Origin: Pseudoxanthomonas winnipegensis
GTDB lineage: Bacteria > Pseudomonadota > Gammaproteobacteria > Xanthomonadales > Xanthomonadaceae
Reading direction: 5' to 3'
DNA: 64,000 nucleotides
NCBI RefSeq assembly: GCF_004283755.1
Contig: NZ_SHMH01000003.1
Coordinates: forward strand, 186,001-250,000
In this document: positions 26,848 through 35,075 of the stretch, piece by piece
How the letters are laid out: the number at the start of each line of letters is the position of its first letter
How positions within the stretch are numbered: position 1 is the first letter of the stretch
Position numbers and translations under genes: made by a program
The notes under the pieces: model-generated
Told to the model about the DNA's origin: nothing
The model's input: only the letters and a program-made list of their open reading frames with translations
Databases searched by the model: none

Positions 26848-27801
26848 TCATTGCGCGGCAGGGGCCAATGCGGCGCGGCGCGCGCGGTAGACCGCCTCGG
26901 TCTGCGGCTTGATGAACAGCGCCACCAGCTCCGGATAGCGCGCCTTGACCGCCGCCTCGATGCGGGTCACGCAGGCCTCGATCTGCTCGGTCGTGCGCGT
27001 GTCCTCGAACTCGGCGCTGAGCGTGGCCAGCACCTGGTTGGGCCCCATCTGGATGGTGGTCACGCCGTTGGCGTTGCCCACCTCGGGGTCGGCGTTGGCG
27101 ATCTCCAGGATGCTCTTGCCGATGCCGGGCTGAGCCGGCTCGCCGATCAGCAGGCCCTTGGTCTCGCGCGCCAGCATGAAGGCGGCCACCGCCAGCACCG
27201 CGGCGATGCACAGCGAGGCCACCCCGTCGAGCACGGGCATGTCCAGCACCTGCGCGGCGACCAGGCCCACCAGCGCGAAGCCCAGACCCAGCAGCGCGGC
27301 GCTGTCTTCCAGCAGCACGGTGAAGGTGGACGGATCCTTGCTGCGGCGGAAGGCTTCGAAATAGCCCAGCTCGCCCTTGGTCGCGCGGAACTCGCGCAGC
27401 GCCACCCACCACGAGCCGCCCTCGAACAGCATCGACACGCCCAGCACGATGTAGCTCACCAGATGGTTGCTGGCCGGCTCGGGCTGACGGATATGCGCGA
27501 TGCCTTCGTAGGCCGACACGCCGGCGCCGGCGGCGAACACCAGCAGCGCCACGATGAAGCTCCAGAAGTACAGCTCGCGCCCGTAGCCGAACGGGTGGGT
27601 GGGATCGGCCTGCTTCTCCGCGCGGTGCAGGCCGTAGAGCAACAGCACCTCGTTGATGGTGTCCACCAGCGAGTGCACGCCCTCGCTGAGCATGGCCGAG
27701 CTGCCCGACAGCCACGCCGCGATGAACTTGGCCACGGCGATGGCCAGATTACCGGCCAGCGCGGCATAGACGACAAGACGGGAGCCGGAGGGCTTGGCCA
27801 T
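26848..27801 (-). CDS. Cation diffusion facilitator family transporter
   Basis: 317 residues with six predicted helices and a C-terminal cytoplasmic domain, a metal2+/H+ antiporter. The metal-site motifs are HSLVD (43-47) in helix 2, DPTHPFGYGRE in the loop and LLEDSAALLG in helix 5. The unusual SKDPSTFTVLLED stretch is typical of the CDF subgroup related to mitochondrial SLC30A9/ZnT9-like proteins. The metal is probably zinc, iron or manganese and cannot be resolved. Confidence 0.9.
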   Translation of the reverse strand: MAKPSGSRLVVYAALAGNLAIAVAKFIAAWLSGSSAMLSEGVHSLVDTINEVLLLYGLHRAEKQADPTHPFGYGRELYFWSFIVALLVFAAGAGVSAYEGIAHIRQPEPASNHLVSYIVLGVSMLFEGGSWWVALREFRATKGELGYFEAFRRSKDPSTFTVLLEDSAALLGLGFALVGLVAAQVLDMPVLDGVASLCIAAVLAVAAFMLARETKGLLIGEPAQPGIGKSILEIANADPEVGNANGVTTIQMGPNQVLATLSAEFEDTRTTEQIEACVTRIEAAVKARYPELVALFIKPQTEAVYRARRAALAPAAQ

Positions 27802-27967
27802 GGGCGGCGGTGCGATGCGGGTGGGGCTTGCATGTTGGTCATCTCCGCGTCCCCTGCGCGTGAGCGCACGCGCGCAGGGCGACGTCCGGGAGGGGGGGCG
27901 GGTGCGGGGGGAGTGCGGCCCAGGTCGTACAATGGCGCTTTCTCCTTCTTCGCTGGTTCTGCGCCTC

Positions 27968-28306
27968 ATGCCCACCGCCCCCGCCTGTCCGCAATGCACC
28001 CTGGACAACACCTACGTCGATGGTGCGCAGTGGATCTGTGCCGACTGCGGCTACGAGTGGTCGGCCGAGGCCGCCACCGCCGATCAGGCCTTGGTGGTAC
28101 GCGATGTCAACGGCAACGTGCTGGCCGCCGGCGACACGGTCACGGTGATCAAGGACCTCAAGGTCAAGGGTTCCAGCATCCCGCTCAAGCAGGGCACGGT
28201 GATCCGCAACATCCGCCTGGTCGAGGACGACGCCGAACACATCGAAGGGCACTCGGACAAGATCAAGGGCCTGGTGCTGAAGACCTGCTTCCTGCGCAAG
28301 GCCTGA
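27968..28306 (+). CDS. yjdM: Zinc-ribbon protein YjdM (PhnA-like)
   Basis: 112 residues. The N-terminal zinc ribbon has CPQC and CADC. The C-terminal PhnA domain carries DVNGNVLAAGDTVTVIKDLKVKG and ends HSDKIKGLVLKTCFLRK. Despite an old name (alkylphosphonate uptake operon protein), its role is unknown. The ATG at 27968 is the start that gives the conserved MPTAPACPQC. It is divergent from the CDF gene. Confidence 0.92.
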   Translation: MPTAPACPQCTLDNTYVDGAQWICADCGYEWSAEAATADQALVVRDVNGNVLAAGDTVTVIKDLKVKGSSIPLKQGTVIRNIRLVEDDAEHIEGHSDKIKGLVLKTCFLRKA

Positions 28307-28370
28307 GCGCGCGTTCGCACATTGCGTGCGTGGCGCGCTCGGTAAGGCACCGCTGCGGAAATCCCTCCAC

Positions 28371-28455
28371 CGTCGTTACCGCGAAAGCGGGAACCCAGCG
28401 ACTTTCGCGCGAAAGCCTCGAAGGCGCTGCATTCCCGCGTTGGCGGAAAAGACGG
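28371..28455. repeat. Dispersed repeat, copy 2
   Basis: Second copy of the element at 19848-19932 in the same orientation, beginning CGTCGTTACCGCG and ending GACGG. No gene is present between 28307 and 28635. Confidence 0.75.
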
Positions 28456-28579
28456 AGTTCTTCGGGGAACGATGGATCCATCGATCTCTCGAGGCGCGAT
28501 GCGCGAGGCGCAACCCACCGGCGCATTTGCCCGTCTCGCGCCGCAGCGACGCGAAGCACTCTTTCCCGGTTTCCAGCAT

Positions 28580-28613
28580 CACAAAAAACAACAGGCCGCT
28601 CGCGCGGCCTGTC
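28580..28613 (-). terminator. Terminator of the small gene at 28636
   Basis: Arms ACAGGCCGC (28591-28599) and GCGGCCTGT (28604-28612) are followed on the minus strand by a TTGTTTTTTGTG tract. Confidence 0.85.
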
Positions 28614-28635
28614 GGATCATCCGGGATGCTGCCCA

Positions 28636-28818
28636 TCAGGTGCCGTCTTCGGGCACTTCCACCTTGGTCAGCACGCGGGTGTTGCCGAGTTTCTCGATGC
28701 GGCCGCCGGCCTTGCGGAAGGCGGCCAGGTCGGCCTGGATGCGCTCGTGGGTCAGCGGCGCGCTCTTGTCGGAGGCGCGGGGCTTGCTGGCGGCGATCTT
28801 GGAACTGGTGCGGGGCAT
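28636..28818 (-). CDS. Small basic hypothetical protein, 60 residues
   Basis: A short cytoplasmic protein rich in Lys, Arg and Ser (MPRTSSKIAASKPRASDK), ending in KLGNTRVLTKVEVPEDGT with a helix ADLAAFRKAGGRIEKL in between. It is followed by a good terminator and AAGGAGAG lies before the ATG, so it is probably a real gene. The family was not recognised and no function is proposed. Confidence 0.7.
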   Translation of the reverse strand: MPRTSSKIAASKPRASDKSAPLTHERIQADLAAFRKAGGRIEKLGNTRVLTKVEVPEDGT

Positions 28819-29193
28819 GAAGCTCTCCTTCGTCGTGGAGCGGCGGGGGCGCTGCGACCCGCCCTCGTGGCGAGAGGATCGGCCGCAGTGCGCGGGTGCA
28901 GGTGTCGAATCCGATATGCGGCCAGTCGCCGGTCAAGGCAAGGTGAGCCGCAGGGGGACAGGCCGAAGCCGGACAGGGACTGCGTCGGGAGGGCCGGGAG
29001 CGGGGCGGACCCGGCCGGTCGCAGGCGCCGGTGGGCGGGGAAGCACAGTCCGGTGCGTGCGATTCGTGGAACAAGATTAGTGTATCACACTTTGTGTTCC
29101 ACGGCTCTGGCGCCGCCTGAAGGCCCGCGGCGGCTTGGCAGCGCGGTGATGGCCGGGTAGCGTGGCGCGCCCCCTCTGCGATGAGCATTCACG
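28819..29193. other. Intergenic spacer with a large palindrome
   Basis: No gene is seen. GC-rich sequence to about 29055 is followed by a short AT-rich palindromic region (listed separately). The segment is the shared upstream region of the small minus-strand gene and of ridA. Confidence 0.5.
29065..29103. promoter_or_regulatory. 39-bp nested palindrome, probable operator
   Basis: Outer perfect arms CGTGGAACA (29065-29073) and TGTTCCACG (29095-29103) enclose an inner perfect pair AGTGT (29079-29083) / ACACT (29087-29091) with spacer ATC. The centres lie within one base of each other. There is no T-tract, so it is not a standard terminator. It lies about 90 bases before ridA. Confidence 0.55.
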
Positions 29194-29535
29194 ATGATCC
29201 AGCGTTTCGATACCGGTCCGCGCATGTCCGAGATGACCGTGCACAACGGCGTGGCCTACCTGGCCGGGCAGATCGCAGAAGGCGGCGGCGACATCGCCGC
29301 GCAGACCGGCGAAGTGCTGGCCGCCATCGACGCGCTGCTGGCGCGCGCCGGCACCGACAAGTCCAGGATCCTGCGCGCCGAGATCTTCATGGCCGACCTG
29401 GCCGAGTTCGCCGGCATGAACGCGGTCTGGGAAACCTGGGTGGTGCCCGGCCATACGCCGGCCCGCGCCACCGTGCAGGCGCGGCTGGCCGATCCGGCGT
29501 GGAAGGTCGAGATCGTCGTCACCGCCGCGGTCTGA
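29194..29535 (+). CDS. ridA: RidA/YjgF-family protein
   Basis: 113 residues, a trimeric enamine/imine deaminase-like protein that protects PLP enzymes from 2-aminoacrylate. The N-terminus MIQRFDTGPRMSEMTVHNGVAYLAGQ and the C-terminal VQARLADPAWKVEIVVTAAV match the family. The arginine normally binding the substrate carboxylate in IEARP-type RidA is not in its usual position here (ARLADPAW). This points to a Rid subgroup other than archetypal RidA, probably the YoaB-like one. Confidence 0.85.
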   Translation: MIQRFDTGPRMSEMTVHNGVAYLAGQIAEGGGDIAAQTGEVLAAIDALLARAGTDKSRILRAEIFMADLAEFAGMNAVWETWVVPGHTPARATVQARLADPAWKVEIVVTAAV

Positions 29536-29582
29536 GGCCTGCGCGGCCTCGCGCCGACAGCCGATCCTAAGACCTTGCCACG

Positions 29583-30140
29583 ATGCAGGACGACCTTTTC
29601 GCCCGACCGGCCGCGCCGCCGCCGAGCCTGTTCTTCGCGCTGCTGCCCGCGGCCGGCGACCAGGCGCCGCTGGAGGCGGCGCTGCAGGCGCATGCGCCGC
29701 GCTTCGAGGGCTTCAAGCCGATGCGCGCGGCCAAGCGCCACGTGACCCTGCTGTACCTGGGCGAACCGTTCGACGAGCAGATCCCCGGCCTGGTCGAGGG
29801 CGCACAGCGCGCGGTGGCCGGCGTGCAGGGGCAGGCCTTTGTGCTGAGCCTGGACCGGCTGGCGGTGTTCGGCCGCAACGCGGTGGTGCTGGCCGCCTCG
29901 CAGACGCCGCCGGCGCTGGCCGCGCTGGAATCGGCGCTGCGCGCGGCCGCCACGCGCCAGCGCATCGTGCTGGCCAAGTCGCCGCCGCTGCATCCGCATC
30001 TGACCCTGGGCCACAACGACGGCAAGCGCCTCGCGCCGGAAGCCTGCGCGCCGGTGCGTCTGGCCTTCGATGCCTTCGTGCTGCTGCGCGGCGGCCAGCG
30101 CGAGGCCTACGTCGAACTCGGCCGCTGGGCGCTGGGCTGA
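29583..30140 (+). CDS. thpR: RNA 2',3'-cyclic phosphodiesterase (ThpR/LigT)
   Basis: 185 residues of the 2H phosphoesterase superfamily. Two HxTx motifs are visible, HVTL (residue ~57) and HLTL (residue ~139), which form the catalytic pair. Such proteins open 2',3'-cyclic phosphates on RNA ends and were first described as 2'-5' RNA ligases. The gene follows ridA by 47 bases and its stop abuts the convergent MFS gene. Confidence 0.92.
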   Translation: MQDDLFARPAAPPPSLFFALLPAAGDQAPLEAALQAHAPRFEGFKPMRAAKRHVTLLYLGEPFDEQIPGLVEGAQRAVAGVQGQAFVLSLDRLAVFGRNAVVLAASQTPPALAALESALRAAATRQRIVLAKSPPLHPHLTLGHNDGKRLAPEACAPVRLAFDAFVLLRGGQREAYVELGRWALG

Positions 30141-31373
30141 TCAGCCCGTCGGCGCGCGCTGGCGCCGGGCCACCGCGATCCCGGTCAGCGCGGCCGCAGC
30201 CAGCACGCCGGCGGCGATCAGGAACGGTGTGCCGATGAAGGGCAGGGCCGCCTCGGGCCCCACCGACCGGGAATACACCCAGCCGAAGAACACTGGCGAG
30301 ACCACGCCCGCGATCGCGCCGACGCTGTTGTTGGCGCCCTGCAGCTGGCCCTGTTCGGACTCGGACACGCGCTGGGTCATCAGCGACTGGATGGTCGGCA
30401 TCGCCAGCCCCCACAGCGCGTTGGGCAGCATCGCGGCGACGAACAGCCAGCCGGTCGGCGCCAGCCCCATGCAGGCGATGCCCAGCGCGCCGAAGCACAG
30501 GCCGATGATCATCGTGCGGCGATCGCCGAAGCGGCGCACCGCCGGGCCGGTCAGCGTGCCCTGCACCAGCATGTCCAGCGCCCCGACCATGGCCAGCAGC
30601 AGACCCACCTGCCAGGCGCCCCAGCCGTAGCGGTCGGCCGCGTACAGCACGAACACCGCCGAGAACACGTGGTGGGCGAAGTACAGCAGGAAGTTCACCA
30701 CCGCCAGGCCGGTCAGCTCCTGGTGCGAGCGCAGCAGGCGCAGCGCGCCCAGCGGATTGGCGCGCGACCAGGAGAAGGCCATGCGCTTGTCCGGCGCCAG
30801 CGATTCGGGCAGCACGAACGCGCCGTAGGCGAAGGCCAGCGTGCTCATCGCCGCCGCCGCCCAGAACGGCGCGCGCGGCGACCATTCGCCCAGCACGCCG
30901 CCCAGCAGCGGGCCGGCGACGAAGCCGGCGCTGAAGGCCGCGCCGATCAAGCCGTAGCCGCGCGCGCGGTTCTCCGGCGTGGTGATGTCGGCCATGTAGG
31001 CATAGACGGTGGTGAAGCTGGCCGTGGTGATGCCCGAGACGATGCGCCCGGCCGCCAGCCACCACAGGTTGGGCGCCAGGGCCATCAGCAGGTAGTCGAT
31101 CGCCAGGCCCGCGGTGGACAGCAGGATCACCGGACGGCGGCCGTAGCGGTCCGACAGCGAACCCACGATCGGCGAGACCAGGAACTGCATCAGCGCCCAC
31201 AGCGCCACGAACACGCCATTGATCAGCCCGGCGCGCGCATTGGAGCCGGAGAACTGCTCGATCAGGTGCGGCAGCACCGGGATGATGATGCCCATGGCCA
31301 CGATGTCGAGCATCGCGGTGACCAGGATGAAGGCGACGGCGGCCTTGCCGGCACGGAAGGCGGGAAGCGGCAT
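30141..31373 (-). CDS. TetA-like MFS drug efflux transporter (TCR family)
   Basis: 410 residues with twelve predicted helices. The loop 2-3 motif reads GSLSDRYGRRPVILLS and the N-terminal helix IVAMGIIIPVLPHLI carries the sequence typical of TetA/TCR-type proton antiporters. MTQRVSESEQGQLQGA is also a TetA-family signature. No TetR-type repressor gene lies beside it, unlike mobile tet determinants, and the gene is GC-rich like its neighbours. It is probably a resident pump of uncertain substrate rather than an acquired tetracycline gene. Confidence 0.88.
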   Translation of the reverse strand: MPLPAFRAGKAAVAFILVTAMLDIVAMGIIIPVLPHLIEQFSGSNARAGLINGVFVALWALMQFLVSPIVGSLSDRYGRRPVILLSTAGLAIDYLLMALAPNLWWLAAGRIVSGITTASFTTVYAYMADITTPENRARGYGLIGAAFSAGFVAGPLLGGVLGEWSPRAPFWAAAAMSTLAFAYGAFVLPESLAPDKRMAFSWSRANPLGALRLLRSHQELTGLAVVNFLLYFAHHVFSAVFVLYAADRYGWGAWQVGLLLAMVGALDMLVQGTLTGPAVRRFGDRRTMIIGLCFGALGIACMGLAPTGWLFVAAMLPNALWGLAMPTIQSLMTQRVSESEQGQLQGANNSVGAIAGVVSPVFFGWVYSRSVGPEAALPFIGTPFLIAAGVLAAAALTGIAVARRQRAPTG

Positions 31374-31565
31374 CGGGAAGGCTCGCGTGGTGCGCCGCGG
31401 GGTGGAAGGACGGGCGGCGGGCGGCGCGATGGTAACCCGCCTAGATGGCCGCGGTGCCACGCGGGCGCTGGGATTTTTCCCACGCCCGGGCACGGCGCGC
31501 GGCGATGGCGCGCCGCGCCCACTGGACGCACGCTGGCGCCAAGGACTCAGGCAGGACGCCAGCCG

Positions 31566-34001
31566 ATGCAATGGACGCAGGCCACCACCAACGTGCGCCC
31601 AGGATGGAGCCGCTGCGCGGCCGCACCCGGCCGCATGCCCGTGCCGGCCTTCGACGGCGGCGTGGCGATCTGCATGCTGCTGGGCGTCTGTGCCTGCCTG
31701 CTGCTGCCGGTCCTGCCGGCGCGCGGCGGGCTGCTCGCGGCCCTGGCGCTCGGTGTGGCGTGCTGGGCGCGGGGTGGGGCGGGACGGCTGGCGGGTGCAC
31801 TGCTGCTCGGCGTCGGCTGGGCCGGTCTGCAGGCCGGCTGGGCGCTGTCGGCGCAGCTGCCGGCGCGGGCCCAGGCGCGCGACTGGCGGGTCGAAGGCCG
31901 CGTGATCGGCCTGCCGCAGGTCGAGGCCCGGCGCACGCGCTTCGACTTCCTGGCCGACGGGTGCCCGGCCGGTCCCGAGGTGCCGTGTGGCCGGCGCCTG
32001 CAGCTGGCCTGGTACGACGAGACCGACGCCATCGCGCCGGGCCCGCGCGCCCGGCTGCAGGCCGGGCAGCGCTGGCAGCTGCTGGTGCGGTTGCGCGCGC
32101 CGCGCGGGCTGGTCAATCCGGGCGGGTTCGACGGCGAACGCTATGCGCTGGCGCGGCGCGTGGCGGCCACCGGCTACGTGCGTGCCGCACCGCTGGCGCT
32201 TGCGCTGGGGCCGCCGATCGGGATCGACGCGTGGCGCGCGCGGATGTCGGCGCGCATCGCCGCGCACGCGCCGGCTGGGGCGCAGCGCTTCGTGCGCGCC
32301 CTGGCGCTGGGCGATACCGGCGGCCTGGACGATGCCGACTGGGCCACGCTACGCGCGGCCGGGCTGACCCATCTGATCGCGATCTCCGGTTTCCACGTCG
32401 GGCTGGTCGCCGGCTTCGGCGCGCTGCTCGCGTCAGGCCTGTGGCGCCTGCTGCCGCGCCTGGGCCGGTGGCTGCCGCGGCAGGTGGCGGCCGGCGTGGC
32501 GGCCACGCTGTTCGCCTGCGGCTACGCGCTGCTGTCCGGCGGCGCGCTGCCGACGGTGCGCACGGTGCTGATGATCGCCGTGGTGGCGCTGGCGCGCTGC
32601 GGTCGACGGCCCGCAGGCGCGGTGGCCGCGCTGGCGCTGGCGACGCTGGCGGTGCTGCTGGTTGATCCGCTGGCGCCGCTGGTGGCGGGCTTCTGGCTGA
32701 GCTTCGCCGGCGTGGCCTGGCTGGTGTGGTGCCTGCCCACGCATGGCCTACCGGCGTGGCGGGCGTTCCTCTCGGCGCAGGGCGTGGCCACGCTGGGGCT
32801 GCTGCCGCTGACCGTGGCGCTGTTCGGCCAGGCCTCGCTGGTCGGGCCGCTGGCCAACCTGCTGGCGATCCCGTGGTGGAGCCTGGTGGTGGTGCCGGCC
32901 TGCCTGCTCGGTGTGGCCGCCGAGACCCTGCACACCGGCTGGGGCACCCCGGCCTGGTGGCTGGCCGGTCAGGCGTTCGAACCGAGCTGGCGGCTGTTCG
33001 CCTGGCTGGCGCAGGGCCGCTTCGCGCTGTGGTGGCTGCCGGAAGGCGCGTGGTTCGCGCTGCCCCTGGCGGTGCTGGGCGCGTTCTGGCTGCTGCTGCC
33101 GCGCGGCGTGCCTGGCAAGCCGCTGGCCGCGCTGCTGTGGCTGCCGCTGCTGCTGCCTGACCTGGACCTGCCGCGCGAGGGCGAGGCCACCGTGACCACG
33201 CTCGATGTCGGCCAGGGCCTGTCGGTGCTGGTGCGCACGCGCGGCCATGCGCTGCTGTTCGATACCGGGCCGGCGGTGGCCGATGGCTTCGATGCCGGCG
33301 AGCGCGTGGTGGTGCCTGCGCTGCACGCGCTGGGCGTGCGCCGACTGGACCGGATCATGGTCAGCCACGGCGACGCCGACCACGCCGGTGGCCTGGACGC
33401 GGTACGACGCCAGATGCCAGCGCTGGAAGTGCTGGGGCCGGCCGGCGCGCCGATCCCGCTGCAGACCGCCTGCCGCGCGGGACAGGCCTGGGCCTGGGAC
33501 GGGGTGCGGTTCGAGGTGCTGCATCCCGCGCGCGGCTTTCCCTACCTGCGCAACGAATCCAGCTGCGTGCTGCGTGTGGATACCGCGCATGGCGCGGTCC
33601 TGCTCACCGGCGACATCGGCCAGGTGATCGAACGCGGGCTGCTGCGCACGCGGCCGTCATCGCTGAAGGCGCAGGTGGTCCTGGTCGCCCATCACGGCAG
33701 CAGCGAGTCGTCGGACCCGGGCTTCGTCCGGGCCACGGGCGCGCGCCTGGCGCTGGTCTCGGCCGGTGCGGACAACCGCTTCGGCCATCCGCAGCGGCAG
33801 GTGGTGCGGCGCTGGCAGGCGGAGGGTGCGGAAGTGCTGAACACCGCCGACAGCGGCGCGCTGAGCGTCTGGCTGCGCGCCGAAGGCCTGTCGGTGCGCG
33901 AGCGTCGGCGCTGGCGCGCGCGCCTGTGGGACGCGGTCCAGGCGCGCGAGGCGTCTGGGCTATCCTATCGGTCTGTTCTCACACGGCCGGCTGCGCCGTA
34001 A
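31566..34001 (+). CDS. comEC: DNA internalization channel ComEC/Rec2
   Basis: 811 residues with the three expected parts. There are N-terminal helices with an OB-like domain (about 30-200), the Competence membrane domain with LTHLIAISGFHVGLVAG, and a C-terminal metallo-beta-lactamase-like domain. That domain carries LDVGQGLSVLV, SHGDADHAGGLD and VAHHGSSESSDP. ComEC carries single-stranded DNA across the inner membrane during natural transformation. Start 31566 has GGCAGGA upstream. ATG 31635 is an alternative. Confidence 0.93.
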   Translation: MQWTQATTNVRPGWSRCAAAPGRMPVPAFDGGVAICMLLGVCACLLLPVLPARGGLLAALALGVACWARGGAGRLAGALLLGVGWAGLQAGWALSAQLPARAQARDWRVEGRVIGLPQVEARRTRFDFLADGCPAGPEVPCGRRLQLAWYDETDAIAPGPRARLQAGQRWQLLVRLRAPRGLVNPGGFDGERYALARRVAATGYVRAAPLALALGPPIGIDAWRARMSARIAAHAPAGAQRFVRALALGDTGGLDDADWATLRAAGLTHLIAISGFHVGLVAGFGALLASGLWRLLPRLGRWLPRQVAAGVAATLFACGYALLSGGALPTVRTVLMIAVVALARCGRRPAGAVAALALATLAVLLVDPLAPLVAGFWLSFAGVAWLVWCLPTHGLPAWRAFLSAQGVATLGLLPLTVALFGQASLVGPLANLLAIPWWSLVVVPACLLGVAAETLHTGWGTPAWWLAGQAFEPSWRLFAWLAQGRFALWWLPEGAWFALPLAVLGAFWLLLPRGVPGKPLAALLWLPLLLPDLDLPREGEATVTTLDVGQGLSVLVRTRGHALLFDTGPAVADGFDAGERVVVPALHALGVRRLDRIMVSHGDADHAGGLDAVRRQMPALEVLGPAGAPIPLQTACRAGQAWAWDGVRFEVLHPARGFPYLRNESSCVLRVDTAHGAVLLTGDIGQVIERGLLRTRPSSLKAQVVLVAHHGSSESSDPGFVRATGARLALVSAGADNRFGHPQRQVVRRWQAEGAEVLNTADSGALSVWLRAEGLSVRERRRWRARLWDAVQAREASGLSYRSVLTRPAAP

Positions 34002-34010
34002 GGATTCAAC

Positions 34011-34634
34011 GTGCTGGAACTGGTCAAGGCGGGCGGCTGGCCCATGATCCCGCTGCTGCTGCTCGCCGTGCTGGCCCTGGCCATCGTGGTGGAACGCTTC
34101 TGGAGCCTGCGCCGCAAGGAGATCCTGCCGCCGGGCCTGGGCGAGGAGGTGCGCCGCTGGGCGACCTCCTCGCACCTGGAGGCCTCGCACATCGAATCGC
34201 TGCGCCGCACCTCGCCGCTGGGCGCGCTGCTGGCCGCCGCGCTCGACGTGCGCCACCGCTCGCGCGATGTGATCCGCGAGCGCATCGAGGACACCGGCCG
34301 CCACCTGGTCCACCGCATGGAGCGCTACCTCAACACGCTGGGCACCATCGCCGCGGCCGGCCCGCTGCTGGGCCTGCTGGGCACGGTGGTGGGCATGATC
34401 CAGATGTTCCTGGGCATCCTCGACCACGGCCTGGGCGATGTGAACCAGCTGGCCGGCGGCATCGGCAAGGCGCTGGTGTGCACCGCCACCGGCATGCTGG
34501 TGGCGATCCCGGCGCTGATTTTCCATCGCTATTTCCGCGGCCGCATCGCCGGCTACGTGATCGAGATGGAGCAGCAGGCCATGGCCCTGTCCGATGCGCT
34601 GGAAGCGCCGCACGCCGCCGCGCGCGTCGACTGA
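34011..34634 (+). CDS. exbB: ExbB-type MotA/TolQ proton channel protein
   Basis: A 207-residue inner-membrane protein with three helices (about 10-32, 113-135 and 155-178). The conserved stretch AAAGPLLGLLGTVVGMIQMF and GGIGKALVCTATGMLVAIPA are the MotA/TolQ/ExbB signatures. With the following ExbD it uses the proton gradient to drive TonB-like or envelope functions. It starts nine bases after comEC and heads the msbA-lpxK series. Confidence 0.92.
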   Translation: MLELVKAGGWPMIPLLLLAVLALAIVVERFWSLRRKEILPPGLGEEVRRWATSSHLEASHIESLRRTSPLGALLAAALDVRHRSRDVIRERIEDTGRHLVHRMERYLNTLGTIAAAGPLLGLLGTVVGMIQMFLGILDHGLGDVNQLAGGIGKALVCTATGMLVAIPALIFHRYFRGRIAGYVIEMEQQAMALSDALEAPHAAARVD

Positions 34635-34646
34635 AGGCCGCGCCCG

Positions 34647-35075
34647 ATGCGTATCCGCGACGACCGCGCGCACGACGAGCCGGAGATCAACCTGGTCCCG
34701 CTGATCGACGTGATCCTGGTGCTGATCATCTTCTTCGTGATCACCACGACCTTCGATGCGCGCTCGACCCTGCAGCTGCAGCTGCCGTCGGCCTCGCAGC
34801 AGCCGGCCGACGCGCCGGCCAAGGCGCTGAACATCCTCATCAACGCCGAGGGCCGCTACTTCGTCGGCGACAGCGAGGTGCTGCGCACCGACGCCGACGC
34901 GCTCAAGCAGGCCATCGCCCAGTCCGCCGGCAAGGACCACACCCGCCCGGTGCTGCTGCGCGCCGACGCGCGCACGCCGCACCAGGCGGTGGTGACCGCG
35001 CTGGACGCGCTGGCCCAGCTGGGCTTCAAGCGCATCTCGATCGCCACCGCCCCCGAACAGGAGCCGCGCCGTTGA
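34647..35075 (+). CDS. exbD: ExbD-type biopolymer transport protein
   Basis: A 142-residue partner of ExbB. One N-terminal helix, LIDVILVLIIFFVITTTF, contains the essential Asp (residue ~27). The periplasmic domain follows, ending GFKRISIATAPEQ. The TGA stop overlaps the TTG start of msbA, so the two are coupled. Confidence 0.92.
   Translation: MRIRDDRAHDEPEINLVPLIDVILVLIIFFVITTTFDARSTLQLQLPSASQQPADAPAKALNILINAEGRYFVGDSEVLRTDADALKQAIAQSAGKDHTRPVLLRADARTPHQAVVTALDALAQLGFKRISIATAPEQEPRR

Noticed and set aside
30141..31373. Acquired tetracycline resistance gene
   Set aside because: No adjacent TetR regulator, no flanking mobile element, and base composition like its neighbours. A resident TetA-like pump is more likely.
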